Shown here: positions 1 through 8,452 of the stretch, one piece after another
How positions within the stretch are numbered: position 1 is the first letter of the stretch
Layout: every line of letters begins with the position of its first letter
Source of the DNA: Staphylococcus hsinchuensis
GTDB lineage: Bacteria > Bacillota > Bacilli > Staphylococcales > Staphylococcaceae
Assembly (NCBI RefSeq): GCF_038789205.1
Contig: NZ_CP128355.1
Location: 1,488,001-1,552,000 of the forward strand
DNA: 64,000 nt
Direction of reading: 5' to 3'
Notes under the pieces: model-generated
Told to the model about the DNA's origin: nothing
What the model saw: the letters and a program-made list of their open reading frames with translations, nothing else
Database searches by the model: none
Position numbers and translations under genes: made by a program

Positions 1-1782
1 CATGCCGATGGTTTTATCAATATAGGTGCACAAGCGGTAGAAGCGGATAAAGCATATCAAAACGTTGTTCAAAACTTACTAGGTAATACGATAATTGTTG
101 ATACTTTAAAAAATGCAAACGAACTAGCAAGAATGATACGCTACCGTACGCGAATCGTAACATTAGAAGGTGACATCGTGAACCCAGGTGGTTCTATGAC
201 TGGTGGTGGCTCGCGTAAATCTAAAAGCATTTTAGCTCAAAAAGATGAATTATCAAAGATGCGTGAACAATTTGCGACTTATCAAAAACAAACACGTAAC
301 TTAGAACAGCAATGTCAATCTGTTAAAGAACAAGCAGAGCATTTAAGTGAACGCTATTTTGAGACGAGCCAATCCTTAAATACATTAAAACAAAGTGTGC
401 GCAATGAAGAATTTGAAATTGAGCGATTGAAAAAAAGTGAGATGGAACTTAAAGAGACACATGAAGAATTTGAATTTGAACTTAATGACGGTTACCAAAG
501 TGAAACAAGTAAACAGACTTTAGCAGAAAAACAACAAAGATTAACTGAAATTAAAGACGCTTTAAAACAATATGAAGAAGAGATCAATCGTTATACACAA
601 CTATCTAAAGAAGGTAAAGCAAATACAACACAGCAACAACAACAATTACATCAACAACAATCGGATTTAGCGGTGATTAAAGAACGATTAAGTTCACAAA
701 AGCAATCCGAAAAAAGATTAACAAAACAACTCAATGAGATTGAGTCACAACAACAGAGATTAAAAGAACAAATAGAATTATTTAATTCAGAAGAAATGAC
801 AGGCGAAACCGCATTTAATACAATTCAAAATAATATCAACAAGAGTAAATCTGAAAAAGAAAAATTATCTCATTCACTCCAAGAAATTAAATCGCGTAGA
901 ATAGAATTGAATGATACAATTGAAACATCAGAGCAAAGTCTCCAAGAAGCAAACCAAGATATACTATCAATAGAAAATCATTACCAAGACATTAAATCAG
1001 AGCAATCTCGTTTGGATGTATTAATCAATCATGCGATAGATCATTTAAGTGAGGATTATCACTTAACTTTTGAACGTGCACGTGAGCAATATGAGTTAGA
1101 TCAGCCAATTGAAGATTTGCGTAAGAAAGTCAAGCTCACTAAAATGTCAATTGAAGAACTCGGTCCAGTGAATTTAAATGCGATTGAACAGTTTGAAGAA
1201 ATTAATGAACGCTATACATTTTTAGACGAGCAACGTACTGATTTAAGAGAAGCCAAAGCGACATTAGAACAAATCATAGATGAAATGGATCAGGAAGTAA
1301 AAGATCGTTTCAAAGAGACGTTCCATGCTGTAAAAGGCCATTTTTCTCAAGTTTTCAAATCTCTTTTTGGTGGTGGACAAGCTGAATTACGTTTGACGGA
1401 TGATAATTACTTAACTGCAGGCGTGGATATTATTGTTCAACCCCCAGGGAAAAAGTTACAACATTTATCATTATTAAGTGGAGGAGAACGTGCGCTTAGT
1501 GCTATTGCATTGTTGTTTGCAATGTTAAAAGTACGTTCAGCACCATTTGTGATTTTAGATGAAGTGGAAGCGGCTTTAGACGAAGCGAATGTGATTAGAT
1601 ATGCACAATATTTAAGGCAACTTTCAGATCAAACACAATTCATTGTGATTACGCATCGAAAAGGCACAATGGAATTTTCAGACAGATTGTATGGTGTGAC
1701 TATGCAAGAATCAGGTGTTTCAAAATTAGTCAGTGTTAATCTAAATACGATAGATAAAGTGATGGAGGAGGATCAAGCATGA
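1..1782 (+). CDS. smc: Chromosome segregation ATPase SMC, C-terminal half (start lies before the window)
   Basis: The frame is open from the first base, so the start codon lies upstream and about 593 codons of the C-terminal half are present. SMC dimers with ScpA and ScpB organise and separate the nucleoid. The fragment starts in the hinge (glycine-rich NPGGSMTGGG near fragment residue 61-70) and continues through a long Glu/Gln/Lys-rich coiled coil. It ends in the C-terminal ABC-type head, with the signature LSGGERALS near residue 492 and Walker B FVILDEVEAALDE near residue 520. The stop overlaps the ftsY start (ATGA), which suggests translational coupling. Family assignment is secure; only the N-terminal head and first coil are missing. 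Confidence 0.97.
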   Translation, partial: HADGFINIGAQAVEADKAYQNVVQNLLGNTIIVDTLKNANELARMIRYRTRIVTLEGDIVNPGGSMTGGGSRKSKSILAQKDELSKMREQFATYQKQTRNLEQQCQSVKEQAEHLSERYFETSQSLNTLKQSVRNEEFEIERLKKSEMELKETHEEFEFELNDGYQSETSKQTLAEKQQRLTEIKDALKQYEEEINRYTQLSKEGKANTTQQQQQLHQQQSDLAVIKERLSSQKQSEKRLTKQLNEIESQQQRLKEQIELFNSEEMTGETAFNTIQNNINKSKSEKEKLSHSLQEIKSRRIELNDTIETSEQSLQEANQDILSIENHYQDIKSEQSRLDVLINHAIDHLSEDYHLTFERAREQYELDQPIEDLRKKVKLTKMSIEELGPVNLNAIEQFEEINERYTFLDEQRTDLREAKATLEQIIDEMDQEVKDRFKETFHAVKGHFSQVFKSLFGGGQAELRLTDDNYLTAGVDIIVQPPGKKLQHLSLLSGGERALSAIALLFAMLKVRSAPFVILDEVEAALDEANVIRYAQYLRQLSDQTQFIVITHRKGTMEFSDRLYGVTMQESGVSKLVSVNLNTIDKVMEEDQA

Positions 1783-3011
1783 GCTTTTTTAAAAGATTAA
1801 AAGATAAATTTTCTGGTACACCAGAAGACGTGCAAGATGAGTTAGAACCGTTAGATTCAGATGAGGAACAACCTCTAGAAGATGACCAAGAAGAACAACC
1901 GAAAAAGAAAGCTCCTAGAAAATTAAGTGAAGCTGATTTTGATGAAGATGGCTTAATTTCGATTGAAGATTTTGAAGAAATTGAAGCGCAACAAATTGGT
2001 GCTAAATTTAAAGCTGGTTTAGAGAAATCGAGAGAAAATTTCCAAGAACAATTAAATAACTTAATCGCACGTTACCGTAAAGTTGACGAAGACTTTTTCG
2101 AAGCGCTAGAAGAAATGTTAATCACTGCGGATGTTGGTTTTGATACAGTGATGCAACTCGTGGAAGAGTTACGTTTTGAAGCGCAAAAACGTAATATTAC
2201 TGAAACAGAAGATTTACGTGAAGTTATCGTTGAAAAAATCGTTGATATTTACCATCAAGATGAAGAAAATTCAGAAGCAATGGATTTAGAAGATGGTAGA
2301 TTAAATGTGATTTTAATGGTAGGCGTAAACGGTGTAGGTAAGACAACGACAATTGGTAAGTTAGCGCACCGTTACCAATCAGAAGGTAAAAAAGTTATGC
2401 TTGCTGCCGGTGATACTTTCCGTGCAGGTGCAATTGAACAGTTAAATATTTGGGGAGACCGTGTCGGTGTCGAAGTAACGAGTCAAAGTGAAGGTTCAGA
2501 TCCTGCTGCTGTCATTTATGATGCGATTAACGCTGCGAAGAGTAAGGGTGCAGATATATTAATTTGCGATACTGCAGGTCGTTTACAAAATAAAGCTAAC
2601 TTGATGAATGAGTTAGAGAAAGTAAAACGTGTCATTGGTCGTGCAGTACCAGACGCACCACATGAAGTATTATTATGTTTAGATGCAACAACGGGTCAAA
2701 ATGCCTTATCACAAGCAAAATCATTTAAAGAAGTTACTAATGTAACAGGTATCGTATTAACTAAATTAGATGGTACAGCTAAAGGTGGTATTGTATTAGC
2801 AATTCGAAATGAATTACACATACCAGTTAAATACGTAGGTTTAGGTGAAAAACTAGACGACTTACAACCGTTTAACCCAGAAAGTTATGTCTATGGATTA
2901 TTCGCTGATATGATAGAACAAAATGTAGATGAATCTGAAATTGACCATAATGAGGAACAATCAGAGTCAACTGATAATGAGATAGAAGGTCAATACCATG
3001 AGCCAAAATGA
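1779..3011 (+). CDS. ftsY: Signal recognition particle receptor FtsY
   Basis: FtsY is the membrane-associated GTPase that receives the Ffh-4.5S RNA-ribosome complex and passes nascent chains to SecYEG. The 410-residue protein has a strongly acidic N-terminal A domain (about residues 1-85), an N four-helix bundle, and a G domain with [10 protein letters not shown] near 184, DTAGR near 264 and TKLDG near 328. An acidic C-terminal tail follows. The start overlaps the smc stop by four bases and is preceded by GGAGGAGG. The last codons overlap ylxM, so smc-ftsY-ylxM-ffh look like one transcription unit. Confidence 0.97.
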   Translation: MSFFKRLKDKFSGTPEDVQDELEPLDSDEEQPLEDDQEEQPKKKAPRKLSEADFDEDGLISIEDFEEIEAQQIGAKFKAGLEKSRENFQEQLNNLIARYRKVDEDFFEALEEMLITADVGFDTVMQLVEELRFEAQKRNITETEDLREVIVEKIVDIYHQDEENSEAMDLEDGRLNVILMVGVNGVGKTTTIGKLAHRYQSEGKKVMLAAGDTFRAGAIEQLNIWGDRVGVEVTSQSEGSDPAAVIYDAINAAKSKGADILICDTAGRLQNKANLMNELEKVKRVIGRAVPDAPHEVLLCLDATTGQNALSQAKSFKEVTNVTGIVLTKLDGTAKGGIVLAIRNELHIPVKYVGLGEKLDDLQPFNPESYVYGLFADMIEQNVDESEIDHNEEQSESTDNEIEGQYHEPK

Positions 3012-3330
3012 TTTAATTAAAACGATTCGCATGAATTACCTGTTTGATTTTTATCAATCACTTCTCACAAAGAAACAACGCAATTACTTAGAATTATTCT
3101 ACCTTCAAGATTATTCACTGAGTGAAATTGCTGACACGTTTGATGTGAGTCGACAAGCAGTGTATGATAACATAAGAAGAACTGGCGATTTAGTAGAAGA
3201 TTACGAAGCCAAATTGGGATTGTATAAAAGCTTTGAACAACGAAAATTGATATATGATGAAATGAAAAAATATACAAATGATCCACATAAAATGAATGCA
3301 TACATTCAACAACTTGAGGATTTAGAATAA
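2998..3330 (+). CDS. ylxM: YlxM/p13-family putative helix-turn-helix protein
   Basis: This 110-residue protein belongs to the UPF0122 (YlxM) family. A sigma-factor-like HTH can be seen at about residues 20-70 ([20 protein letters not shown], then [14 protein letters not shown]). YlxM is regularly encoded between ftsY and ffh, and in streptococci it has been linked to SRP function, so a role as an SRP accessory factor is more likely than transcriptional control of other genes. The ATG lies inside the end of ftsY (14 bp overlap), indicating coupled translation. The family is clear; the exact role in staphylococci is inference. Confidence 0.9.
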   Translation: MSQNDLIKTIRMNYLFDFYQSLLTKKQRNYLELFYLQDYSLSEIADTFDVSRQAVYDNIRRTGDLVEDYEAKLGLYKSFEQRKLIYDEMKKYTNDPHKMNAYIQQLEDLE

Positions 3331-3353
3331 ATTAGTTAAAGGAGGGAATTAAT

Positions 3354-4721
3354 ATGGCTTTTGAAGGATTATCCGATCGTTTACAAGGAACGATGGAAAA
3401 AATTCGAGGCAAAGGTAAAGTAACTGAAGCTGATATTAAAACAATGATGCGTGAAGTAAGATTAGCGTTATTAGAAGCCGATGTTAACTTTAAAGTCGTT
3501 AAAGAATTTGTAAAGACTGTATCAGATAGAGCCTTGGGTTCAGATGTAATGAAATCTCTTACACCTGGTCAACAAGTCATCAAGATCGTACAAGACGAAC
3601 TAACACAACTGATGGGTGGGGAGAACTCTACCATAAAGATGGCTAACAAGCCGCCAACTGTTGTAATGATGGTTGGTTTACAAGGTGCAGGTAAAACGAC
3701 AACTGCTGGTAAACTAGCACTATTAATGCGTAAAAAATATAATAAAAAGCCATTACTCGTTGCAGCAGATATTTATCGACCAGCTGCAATTGACCAATTG
3801 GAAACTGTCGGTAAACAAATCGACATTCCAGTATATACAGAAGGTGACCAAGTTAAACCACAACAAATCGTGGACAATGCGATTAAACATGCAAAAGAAG
3901 AACATTTAGATTTCGTAATTATTGATACTGCTGGGCGTTTACATGTAGATGAAGCATTGATGCAAGAATTAAGTGACGTTAAAGAAATTACGAAACCTGA
4001 TGAAATTATGTTAGTCGTTGATGCCATGACAGGTCAAGATGCTGTTAATGTAGCACAATCATTCGATGATCAACTCACAATTTCTGGTGTAACATTAACA
4101 AAACTTGATGGTGATACACGTGGTGGTGCAGCACTTTCAATCCGTTCTGTAACGCAGAAACCTATCAAATTTGTCGGTGTGAGTGAAAAATTAGATGGTT
4201 TAGAACTATTCCATCCAGAACGAATGGCATCACGTATACTCGGAATGGGAGACGTTCTTAGTCTCATTGAAAAGGCACAACAAGATGTAGATCAAGAAAA
4301 AGCGAAAAATCTTGAGAAAAAAATGAGAACTTCATCATTTACCCTAGATGATTTCCTTGAACAATTAGACCAAGTGAAGAACTTAGGACCATTAGATGAC
4401 ATTATGAAAATGATTCCTGGTATGAATAAGATGAAAGGTCTAGACAATCTTAAAATGGACGACAAACAGATAGACCATATTAAAGCAATTATTCAATCAA
4501 TGACTGCGACTGAGCGTAGCAATCCAGAAACACTTAATGTCTCTCGTAAGAAACGTATTGCCAAAGGTTCTGGCCGTTCATTACAAGAAGTGAATCGTCT
4601 TATGAAACAATTCAATGAAATGAAGAAAATGATGAAACAATTCACTGGTGGCGGCAAAGGTAAAAAAGGTAAACGTAAACAAATGGAAAACATGCTTAAT
4701 GGTATGAATTTACCATTCTAA
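3354..4721 (+). CDS. ffh: Signal recognition particle protein Ffh (SRP54)
   Basis: Ffh is the GTPase that binds 4.5S RNA and signal peptides emerging from the ribosome. The 455-residue protein has an N domain, a G domain (GLQGAGKTTT near residue 108, DTAGRLH near 192, TKLDGD near 249) and a methionine-rich M domain after about residue 300 (IPGMNKMKG and repeated KKMMKQF-type segments). The C-terminus is Lys/Gly-rich. GGAGGG lies 8 bases before the ATG. The gene ends this SRP unit and is followed by a bidirectional terminator shared with the convergent minus-strand operon. Confidence 0.98.
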   Translation: MAFEGLSDRLQGTMEKIRGKGKVTEADIKTMMREVRLALLEADVNFKVVKEFVKTVSDRALGSDVMKSLTPGQQVIKIVQDELTQLMGGENSTIKMANKPPTVVMMVGLQGAGKTTTAGKLALLMRKKYNKKPLLVAADIYRPAAIDQLETVGKQIDIPVYTEGDQVKPQQIVDNAIKHAKEEHLDFVIIDTAGRLHVDEALMQELSDVKEITKPDEIMLVVDAMTGQDAVNVAQSFDDQLTISGVTLTKLDGDTRGGAALSIRSVTQKPIKFVGVSEKLDGLELFHPERMASRILGMGDVLSLIEKAQQDVDQEKAKNLEKKMRTSSFTLDDFLEQLDQVKNLGPLDDIMKMIPGMNKMKGLDNLKMDDKQIDHIKAIIQSMTATERSNPETLNVSRKKRIAKGSGRSLQEVNRLMKQFNEMKKMMKQFTGGGKGKKGKRKQMENMLNGMNLPF

Positions 4722-4734
4722 GCAATAAAGATAT

Positions 4735-4780
4735 AAAAAAGCACGGTAGTAATCGCAATGCGCGAGCTACCGTGTTTTTA
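4735..4780. terminator. Bidirectional rho-independent terminator between ffh and the LLM gene
   Basis: CACGGTAG (4742-4749) pairs with CTACCGTG (4767-4774) around a loop of about 17 bases. The hairpin is flanked by six A on the left and a T-rich run on the right, so it can end ffh transcription rightward and the oxidoreductase operon leftward. Confidence 0.85.
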
Positions 4781-4835
4781 TTTTGCATCTATTTTTAAAA
4801 AAAGTGGGATAAGTTAAGATTTACGGAATCGTAAA

Positions 4836-6140
4836 TTAAATGCCTAAATTTTCTCTAAACGTAGAACCTTCATAAGCTGTTCTAAATAAGCCCCTTCTTT
4901 GCAATTCAGGTATGATATAGTCTACGAAATCTTCTAAACTATTAGGGAGAACTGGTGGCATTAAATTGAAGCCATCAGCCACACCAAGTTCAATCCATTC
5001 TTGCATCGTATCTACAATTTCTTTAGGAGTACCGATAAGTGTTAAATGACCGCCACCTGCACTAAGGTAACCGAGTAATTCACGTAATGTTGGTTCGGTA
5101 TCACGAATAATTTCTAAAACTGTCTCATAACGCCCAACTGGACCCGTGAATTCTTCTACAGGCGGTAAGGGTGGTACAGGTTCATCCAAGTTCCAGTCGC
5201 TACAATCTTGTTGTATAAAGAAACTGAGTTGATTTAAAGCTGCCTCAATTGGTAGCGATTGATCTAATCGTTCCTTTTTAGCATAGGCCTCTTCCGTCGT
5301 TTCGCCTACATATGTGACTAAACCGGGGAAGATTTTAATATGTCTTTGTTCTACATCGCTATTTTCTATTTGGGTATCTAGTTTTTTACGAAAGGCTTTT
5401 GCTTGCTTTAAGTTCCATGATACAGAATAAACTGCGTCTGCATATTTAGTGGCTAAAGCTACACCTTGCTTTGATGCACCTGCTTGCATCGCAACTGGTT
5501 TTTGTTGAGGGCTTTTTGGAACAGTCAGAGGACCATTAACGTTAAAATACTTACCTTGATGATTAAACGCATTAATCTCGTCTGAGTTGATGATACGTTG
5601 ATTTTGTCTATCATGTATAAAGTCTTTTTCATCCCATGAAACGAGTAACTTATTCATTAATTCTGCAAATTCATCTGCTTTTTCATAACGTGAAGCACGT
5701 TCAGGAAGTTCAGGTAAATTATGATTCCATGCTTCTAAGTCTGTCATGGAAGTCACAAGATTCCATCCGATACGCCCACCAGTAATATGATCTAAACTCA
5801 ATATTTGGCGTGCTGCGGTAAATGGATTTGAGAAAGTGCTCGAAATGGTTGCAACTAGTCCCACATGATTTGTTACTTGAGATAAGACAGATAAACTGAC
5901 AATAGGATCAAACCAAAACGCAGGCATATCGCTATCTGAATTTGCAGGGAAAGCTTGATTATCTGCAAAAAATACCGCATCAAATAGACCGCGTTCTGCG
6001 ATTTGTGCTAATTCTTGATAGTAAGTCATATCTCCTACACGTTCGATACTAGAATCGGGCATTAACCATGCTGCTTGATGATGTCCACATGCAATGATTA
6101 ATATCCCTATATTGATTTCCTTTGTTTCTTCATTATTCAT
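4836..6140 (-). CDS. LLM-class flavin-dependent monooxygenase, NtaA/SnaA/DszA family
   Basis: This 434-residue protein is a bacterial-luciferase-like FMN-dependent monooxygenase of the nitrilotriacetate / pristinamycin / dibenzothiophene-sulfone group. Relatives use reduced FMN and oxygen to oxidise N- or S-containing compounds. Family features seen are an N-terminal strand of type INIGILI, the FFADNQ segment, SLDHITGGRIGWNLVTS near residue 135, MQAGASKQG near 222 and the typical C-terminal YEGSTFRENLGI. The start is set at 6140 because GAGGTG lies 7 bases before this ATG; the in-frame ATG at 6155 would overlap that site. It lies 27 bp behind the SDR gene in a TPP-riboswitch-led operon, so a thiamine-related substrate is plausible but is inference. 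The flavin reductase is not encoded nearby. Confidence 0.9.
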   Translation of the reverse strand: MNNEETKEINIGILIIACGHHQAAWLMPDSSIERVGDMTYYQELAQIAERGLFDAVFFADNQAFPANSDSDMPAFWFDPIVSLSVLSQVTNHVGLVATISSTFSNPFTAARQILSLDHITGGRIGWNLVTSMTDLEAWNHNLPELPERASRYEKADEFAELMNKLLVSWDEKDFIHDRQNQRIINSDEINAFNHQGKYFNVNGPLTVPKSPQQKPVAMQAGASKQGVALATKYADAVYSVSWNLKQAKAFRKKLDTQIENSDVEQRHIKIFPGLVTYVGETTEEAYAKKERLDQSLPIEAALNQLSFFIQQDCSDWNLDEPVPPLPPVEEFTGPVGRYETVLEIIRDTEPTLRELLGYLSAGGGHLTLIGTPKEIVDTMQEWIELGVADGFNLMPPVLPNSLEDFVDYIIPELQRRGLFRTAYEGSTFRENLGI

Positions 6141-6167
6141 AAACTCACACCTCATACATAAGAAAAA

Positions 6168-6920
6168 TTAATTCATCGTTAAACCGCCATCAATTGTAAA
6201 GTTTTGACCTGTTATACCTGTAGCTTGATCAGAAATTAAATAAGCTACCATATTTGCTACATCTTGTGGTGTTGTAACCTTTCTTAAAGGCGTAGTTTGG
6301 CCAATCATATCGAATACCTCTGGCGTCGTCGCTGCACTTGCGTCTGTTGTCTTTAGTAACCCACCAGAAACTACATTAGCTCGTATGCCTTGTTGACCTA
6401 ATTCAGCGGCTACATTACGAGTTAAACCAATGAGACCTGCTTTAGCTGTTGTATATTCATGATAGGGAACAACAGGATTTTGATATAAGTTAGTACCGAT
6501 AGAAACAATTGCACCATCTTGTCTATCTATAAATTGAGGTAATACACTCTGTATCACATTAAAAGCTGATTTCAACGTACCATCAAGTTGTTGTTGGTAA
6601 TCTTCCCAAGATAAATCTTTAAATGCCTTTTGTTGTGTCGGGTCAAATTTGAAACCAACGAGTGCATTATTCACGATAGCATCAATTTGACCGAAATGTT
6701 GTGACGCTTTCTGAACTAATGCTTCTACTTCATCTCTTTTTGTTACATCGGCTTGAATAGCAATCGCTTGATCTGTACCGATTTCTTCCACGAGCTGTTG
6801 AGCCTTTGATTCACTTTGAAAATAATTAATTACAACGTTGTGTCCTTGCTCAGCCAATGTTTTAACAGTAGTTGCACCTAATCCACGGCTACTACCTGTA
6901 ACTAATACTGTTTTACGCAT
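6168..6920 (-). CDS. Short-chain dehydrogenase/reductase (SDR), FabG-like
   Basis: This 250-residue classical SDR is probably an NADP(H)-dependent carbonyl reductase or alcohol dehydrogenase. It shows TGSSRGLG near residue 8, NNA near 87, a catalytic YTTAK near 155-159 and the C-terminal ITGQNFTIDGG. FabG-like proteins are often misnamed; the riboswitch context argues against a fatty-acid role. The start at 6920 is preferred because AGGAGA then lies at proper spacing, whereas the ATG at 6926 abuts the Shine-Dalgarno site. It is the first gene of the two-gene operon, directly behind the riboswitch terminator. The substrate is unknown. It may act on the product or precursor of the downstream monooxygenase. 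Confidence 0.88.
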   Translation of the reverse strand: MRKTVLVTGSSRGLGATTVKTLAEQGHNVVINYFQSESKAQQLVEEIGTDQAIAIQADVTKRDEVEALVQKASQHFGQIDAIVNNALVGFKFDPTQQKAFKDLSWEDYQQQLDGTLKSAFNVIQSVLPQFIDRQDGAIVSIGTNLYQNPVVPYHEYTTAKAGLIGLTRNVAAELGQQGIRANVVSGGLLKTTDASAATTPEVFDMIGQTTPLRKVTTPQDVANMVAYLISDQATGITGQNFTIDGGLTMN

Positions 6921-6950
6921 ATACATCTCTCCTAAAATATTTAATCAATA

Positions 6951-6984
6951 AAAAACACAACTTTCATAAAAAGAAAGTTGTGTA
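6951..6984 (-). terminator. Riboswitch-controlled intrinsic terminator upstream of the SDR gene
   Basis: Read on the minus strand, an 11-bp perfect stem ACACAACTTTC / GAAAGTTGTGT with a 7-base loop is followed by TTTTTA. It lies between the TPP aptamer and the SDR start. That is the normal place for a transcription-attenuation platform. Confidence 0.88.
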
Positions 6985-7042
6985 TGAGAAATTCATGTTT
7001 ATATCAATAGAATTTAATTCTAAATCAACGATAACATCATCC

Positions 7043-7125
7043 ACACTTTCCTACGCTAGTTCAAACTAGATCAGGTTCGAAGGGTTTGAGCTAAAGCTTA
7101 TCTCAGTTAAAAACACCCCTAGTGT
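7043..7125 (-). promoter_or_regulatory. TPP riboswitch (THI element)
   Basis: The minus strand carries the hallmark TPP aptamer elements: ACACTAGGGGTG at the 5' side, the CTGAGA box, AACCCTTCGAACCTGATCTAG and the closing GCGTAGGAAAGTGT. P1 is ACACT/AGTGT. The aptamer is complete and about 83 nt long. With the terminator at 6951-6984 it should switch the SDR-LLM operon off when thiamine pyrophosphate is abundant. Identification is by consensus and is confident; the OFF direction follows from the pairing of the P1 3' strand with the terminator. Confidence 0.94.
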
Positions 7126-7146
7126 CTATTTATTTAATTTAACTTC

Positions 7147-7175
7147 AATGTAAAGTTAATCGACTGTTGTGTCAA
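7147..7175 (-). promoter_or_regulatory. Sigma-A promoter for the riboswitch operon
   Basis: On the minus strand, TTGACA (7170-7175) and TACATT (7147-7152) are separated by 17 bases. This is a near-consensus promoter placed about 20 bases before the aptamer. Confidence 0.8.
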
Positions 7176-7203
7176 GCTTTGTGAAATAGAATGTATGTCC
7201 TTT

Positions 7204-7265
7204 TGTCATATATATTTGACATCAACATCAGTATATACTATCGTTAATGTACAATATATATGACA
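7204..7265. promoter_or_regulatory. Promoter of the XRE gene flanked by a perfect 12-bp inverted repeat
   Basis: TGTCATATATAT at 7204-7215 and its exact reverse complement at 7254-7265 bracket a plus-strand promoter: TTGACA 7216-7221, a 17-base spacer and a weaker -10 TATCGT at 7239-7244. The arrangement looks like a paired operator for the regulator encoded just downstream. The inverted repeat is seen directly; the operator role is inference. Confidence 0.6.
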
Positions 7266-7283
7266 TTTTTGAGGTGTGATTGC

Positions 7284-7472
7284 TTGAATAAACTTAATGA
7301 ATATAGGAAAAAGAATCAATTATCTCAATTAGAATTAGCTCGAAAGGTAAATGTTTCAAGACAGACAATTAATTTAATTGAAAATAATAAGTACAATCCC
7401 TCATTAAATTTATGTATTAACATTTGTCTAGCATTAGGCGCAACATTAGACGATATTTTTTGGGAGGAGTAA
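7284..7472 (+). CDS. Small XRE-family transcriptional regulator
   Basis: The product has 62 residues and is almost entirely a Cro/C1-type HTH: NKLNEYRKKNQLSQLELARK, then VNVSRQTINLIENNKYNPSL and a C-terminal LDDIFW typical of short YozG/YgzD-like regulators. The TTG at 7284 is chosen because GAGGTG lies at 7271-7276; the in-frame ATG at 7260 has no ribosome site and lies inside an inverted repeat. The gene is followed within a few bases by a membrane protein gene. Small XRE-membrane protein pairs like this are common in Firmicutes; the targets are unknown. Autoregulation through the flanking repeats is inferred. Confidence 0.85.
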   Translation: MNKLNEYRKKNQLSQLELARKVNVSRQTINLIENNKYNPSLNLCINICLALGATLDDIFWEE

Positions 7473-7477
7473 TTAAA

Positions 7478-7981
7478 ATGAATGAAAACAATCAGAAGCA
7501 TATGAAACGTTTTCTCGGTTTCATTAATGATAAGGACGAGAGAGAATTACAAATCATTTATTCAAAGATAGTAAGCGTCTTTTTTATTTCATTTTATCTC
7601 ACAATTTTATTCGCATTTATAAGTATTTGTTTTGATGCTTACTTCAAGCAAATTTCTTTAGGTAGCATTTTACTCATGGTCTTAGGGTTTGTAGAAGCAT
7701 TGACAGTTATGATTTCCTTGAGAAAGGAAGATGTAAGAGATGAATTAGTTACTTCTCAGCACGAATATCGACAATTATTGAAAAAGATACGATTTCAATG
7801 TTTTATTTCCGGTATATTCATTGTATTTACGTATTTAATATTTAGCATAGTATTCAATCTATGCATAACTAAACAGCTGCAAATTGAAGGTTATACTCTC
7901 TTTTCTTCATTTATAGCTGGTTTTGTCTTTAGTTTTCTATCTTACTTTGTAGCGAAAAGTAAAATTAAAATTGAAGACTAG
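7478..7981 (+). CDS. Predicted four-helix membrane protein, possibly DUF3278-like
   Basis: This 167-residue protein is of unknown function. The N-terminus is hydrophilic (DKDERELQIIYSKI), followed by two hydrophobic helices (about residues 29-50 and 60-79), a charged cytoplasmic-type stretch of about 25 residues and two more helices (about 109-129 and 140-160), ending KSKIKIED. The start at 7478 has GGAGGAG 8 bases upstream. It begins 5 bp after the XRE gene, so the two are an operon. The layout resembles DUF3278-type proteins that pair with XRE regulators, but I cannot confirm the family. It may be the effector of the XRE-controlled unit. Confidence 0.75.
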   Translation: MNENNQKHMKRFLGFINDKDERELQIIYSKIVSVFFISFYLTILFAFISICFDAYFKQISLGSILLMVLGFVEALTVMISLRKEDVRDELVTSQHEYRQLLKKIRFQCFISGIFIVFTYLIFSIVFNLCITKQLQIEGYTLFSSFIAGFVFSFLSYFVAKSKIKIED

Positions 7982-8163
7982 TGTCATGGGTAAATAGTTA
8001 ATACCTTTCGATCCATTATTCCATAGCACTAACTGCCTGACATGATACAAAACAATATTTTTTGAAATGGTAAAGAATAAACTCTTTACAAGTAGATATT
8101 TAACTGTTATCATTACTTCTTGTAGAAAATAAAAAGTAAAACATATTAAAGGAGAGAATATAA

Positions 8164-8430
8164 ATGGCAGTTAAATTACGTTTAAAACGTTTAGGTTCTA
8201 AAAGAAATCCATTCTACCGTATTGTAGCAGCTGATGCTCGTGCGCCACGTGATGGTCGTAGCATTGAACAAATTGGTACTTACAACCCAAATAATGTTCA
8301 AGCTCCAGAAGTTAAAATCGACGAAGAGCTAGCATTAAAATGGTTAAAAGAAGGTGCAAGACCAACTGACACTGTTCACAATATCTTATCTAAACAAGGT
8401 ATTATGAAAAAATTCGACGAACTAAAATAG
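8164..8430 (+). CDS. rpsP: 30S ribosomal protein S16
   Basis: This 88-residue protein is a complete S16, binding 16S rRNA in the 30S body. The N-terminus [20 protein letters not shown] and the segment [13 protein letters not shown] are characteristic. AAAGGAGAG precedes the ATG. In most relatives it follows ffh directly; here an accessory block lies between. A strong terminator follows, separating it from rimM-trmD-rplS. Confidence 0.98.
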   Translation: MAVKLRLKRLGSKRNPFYRIVAADARAPRDGRSIEQIGTYNPNNVQAPEVKIDEELALKWLKEGARPTDTVHNILSKQGIMKKFDELK

Positions 8431-8452
8431 TTTGATATGTATAGCAAGTTTA

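Noticed and set aside
7043..7125. Reading the TTCGA-containing stretch as a tRNA T-loop
   Set aside because: The surrounding sequence fits the TPP aptamer in every conserved element and no acceptor or anticodon arm can be drawn.
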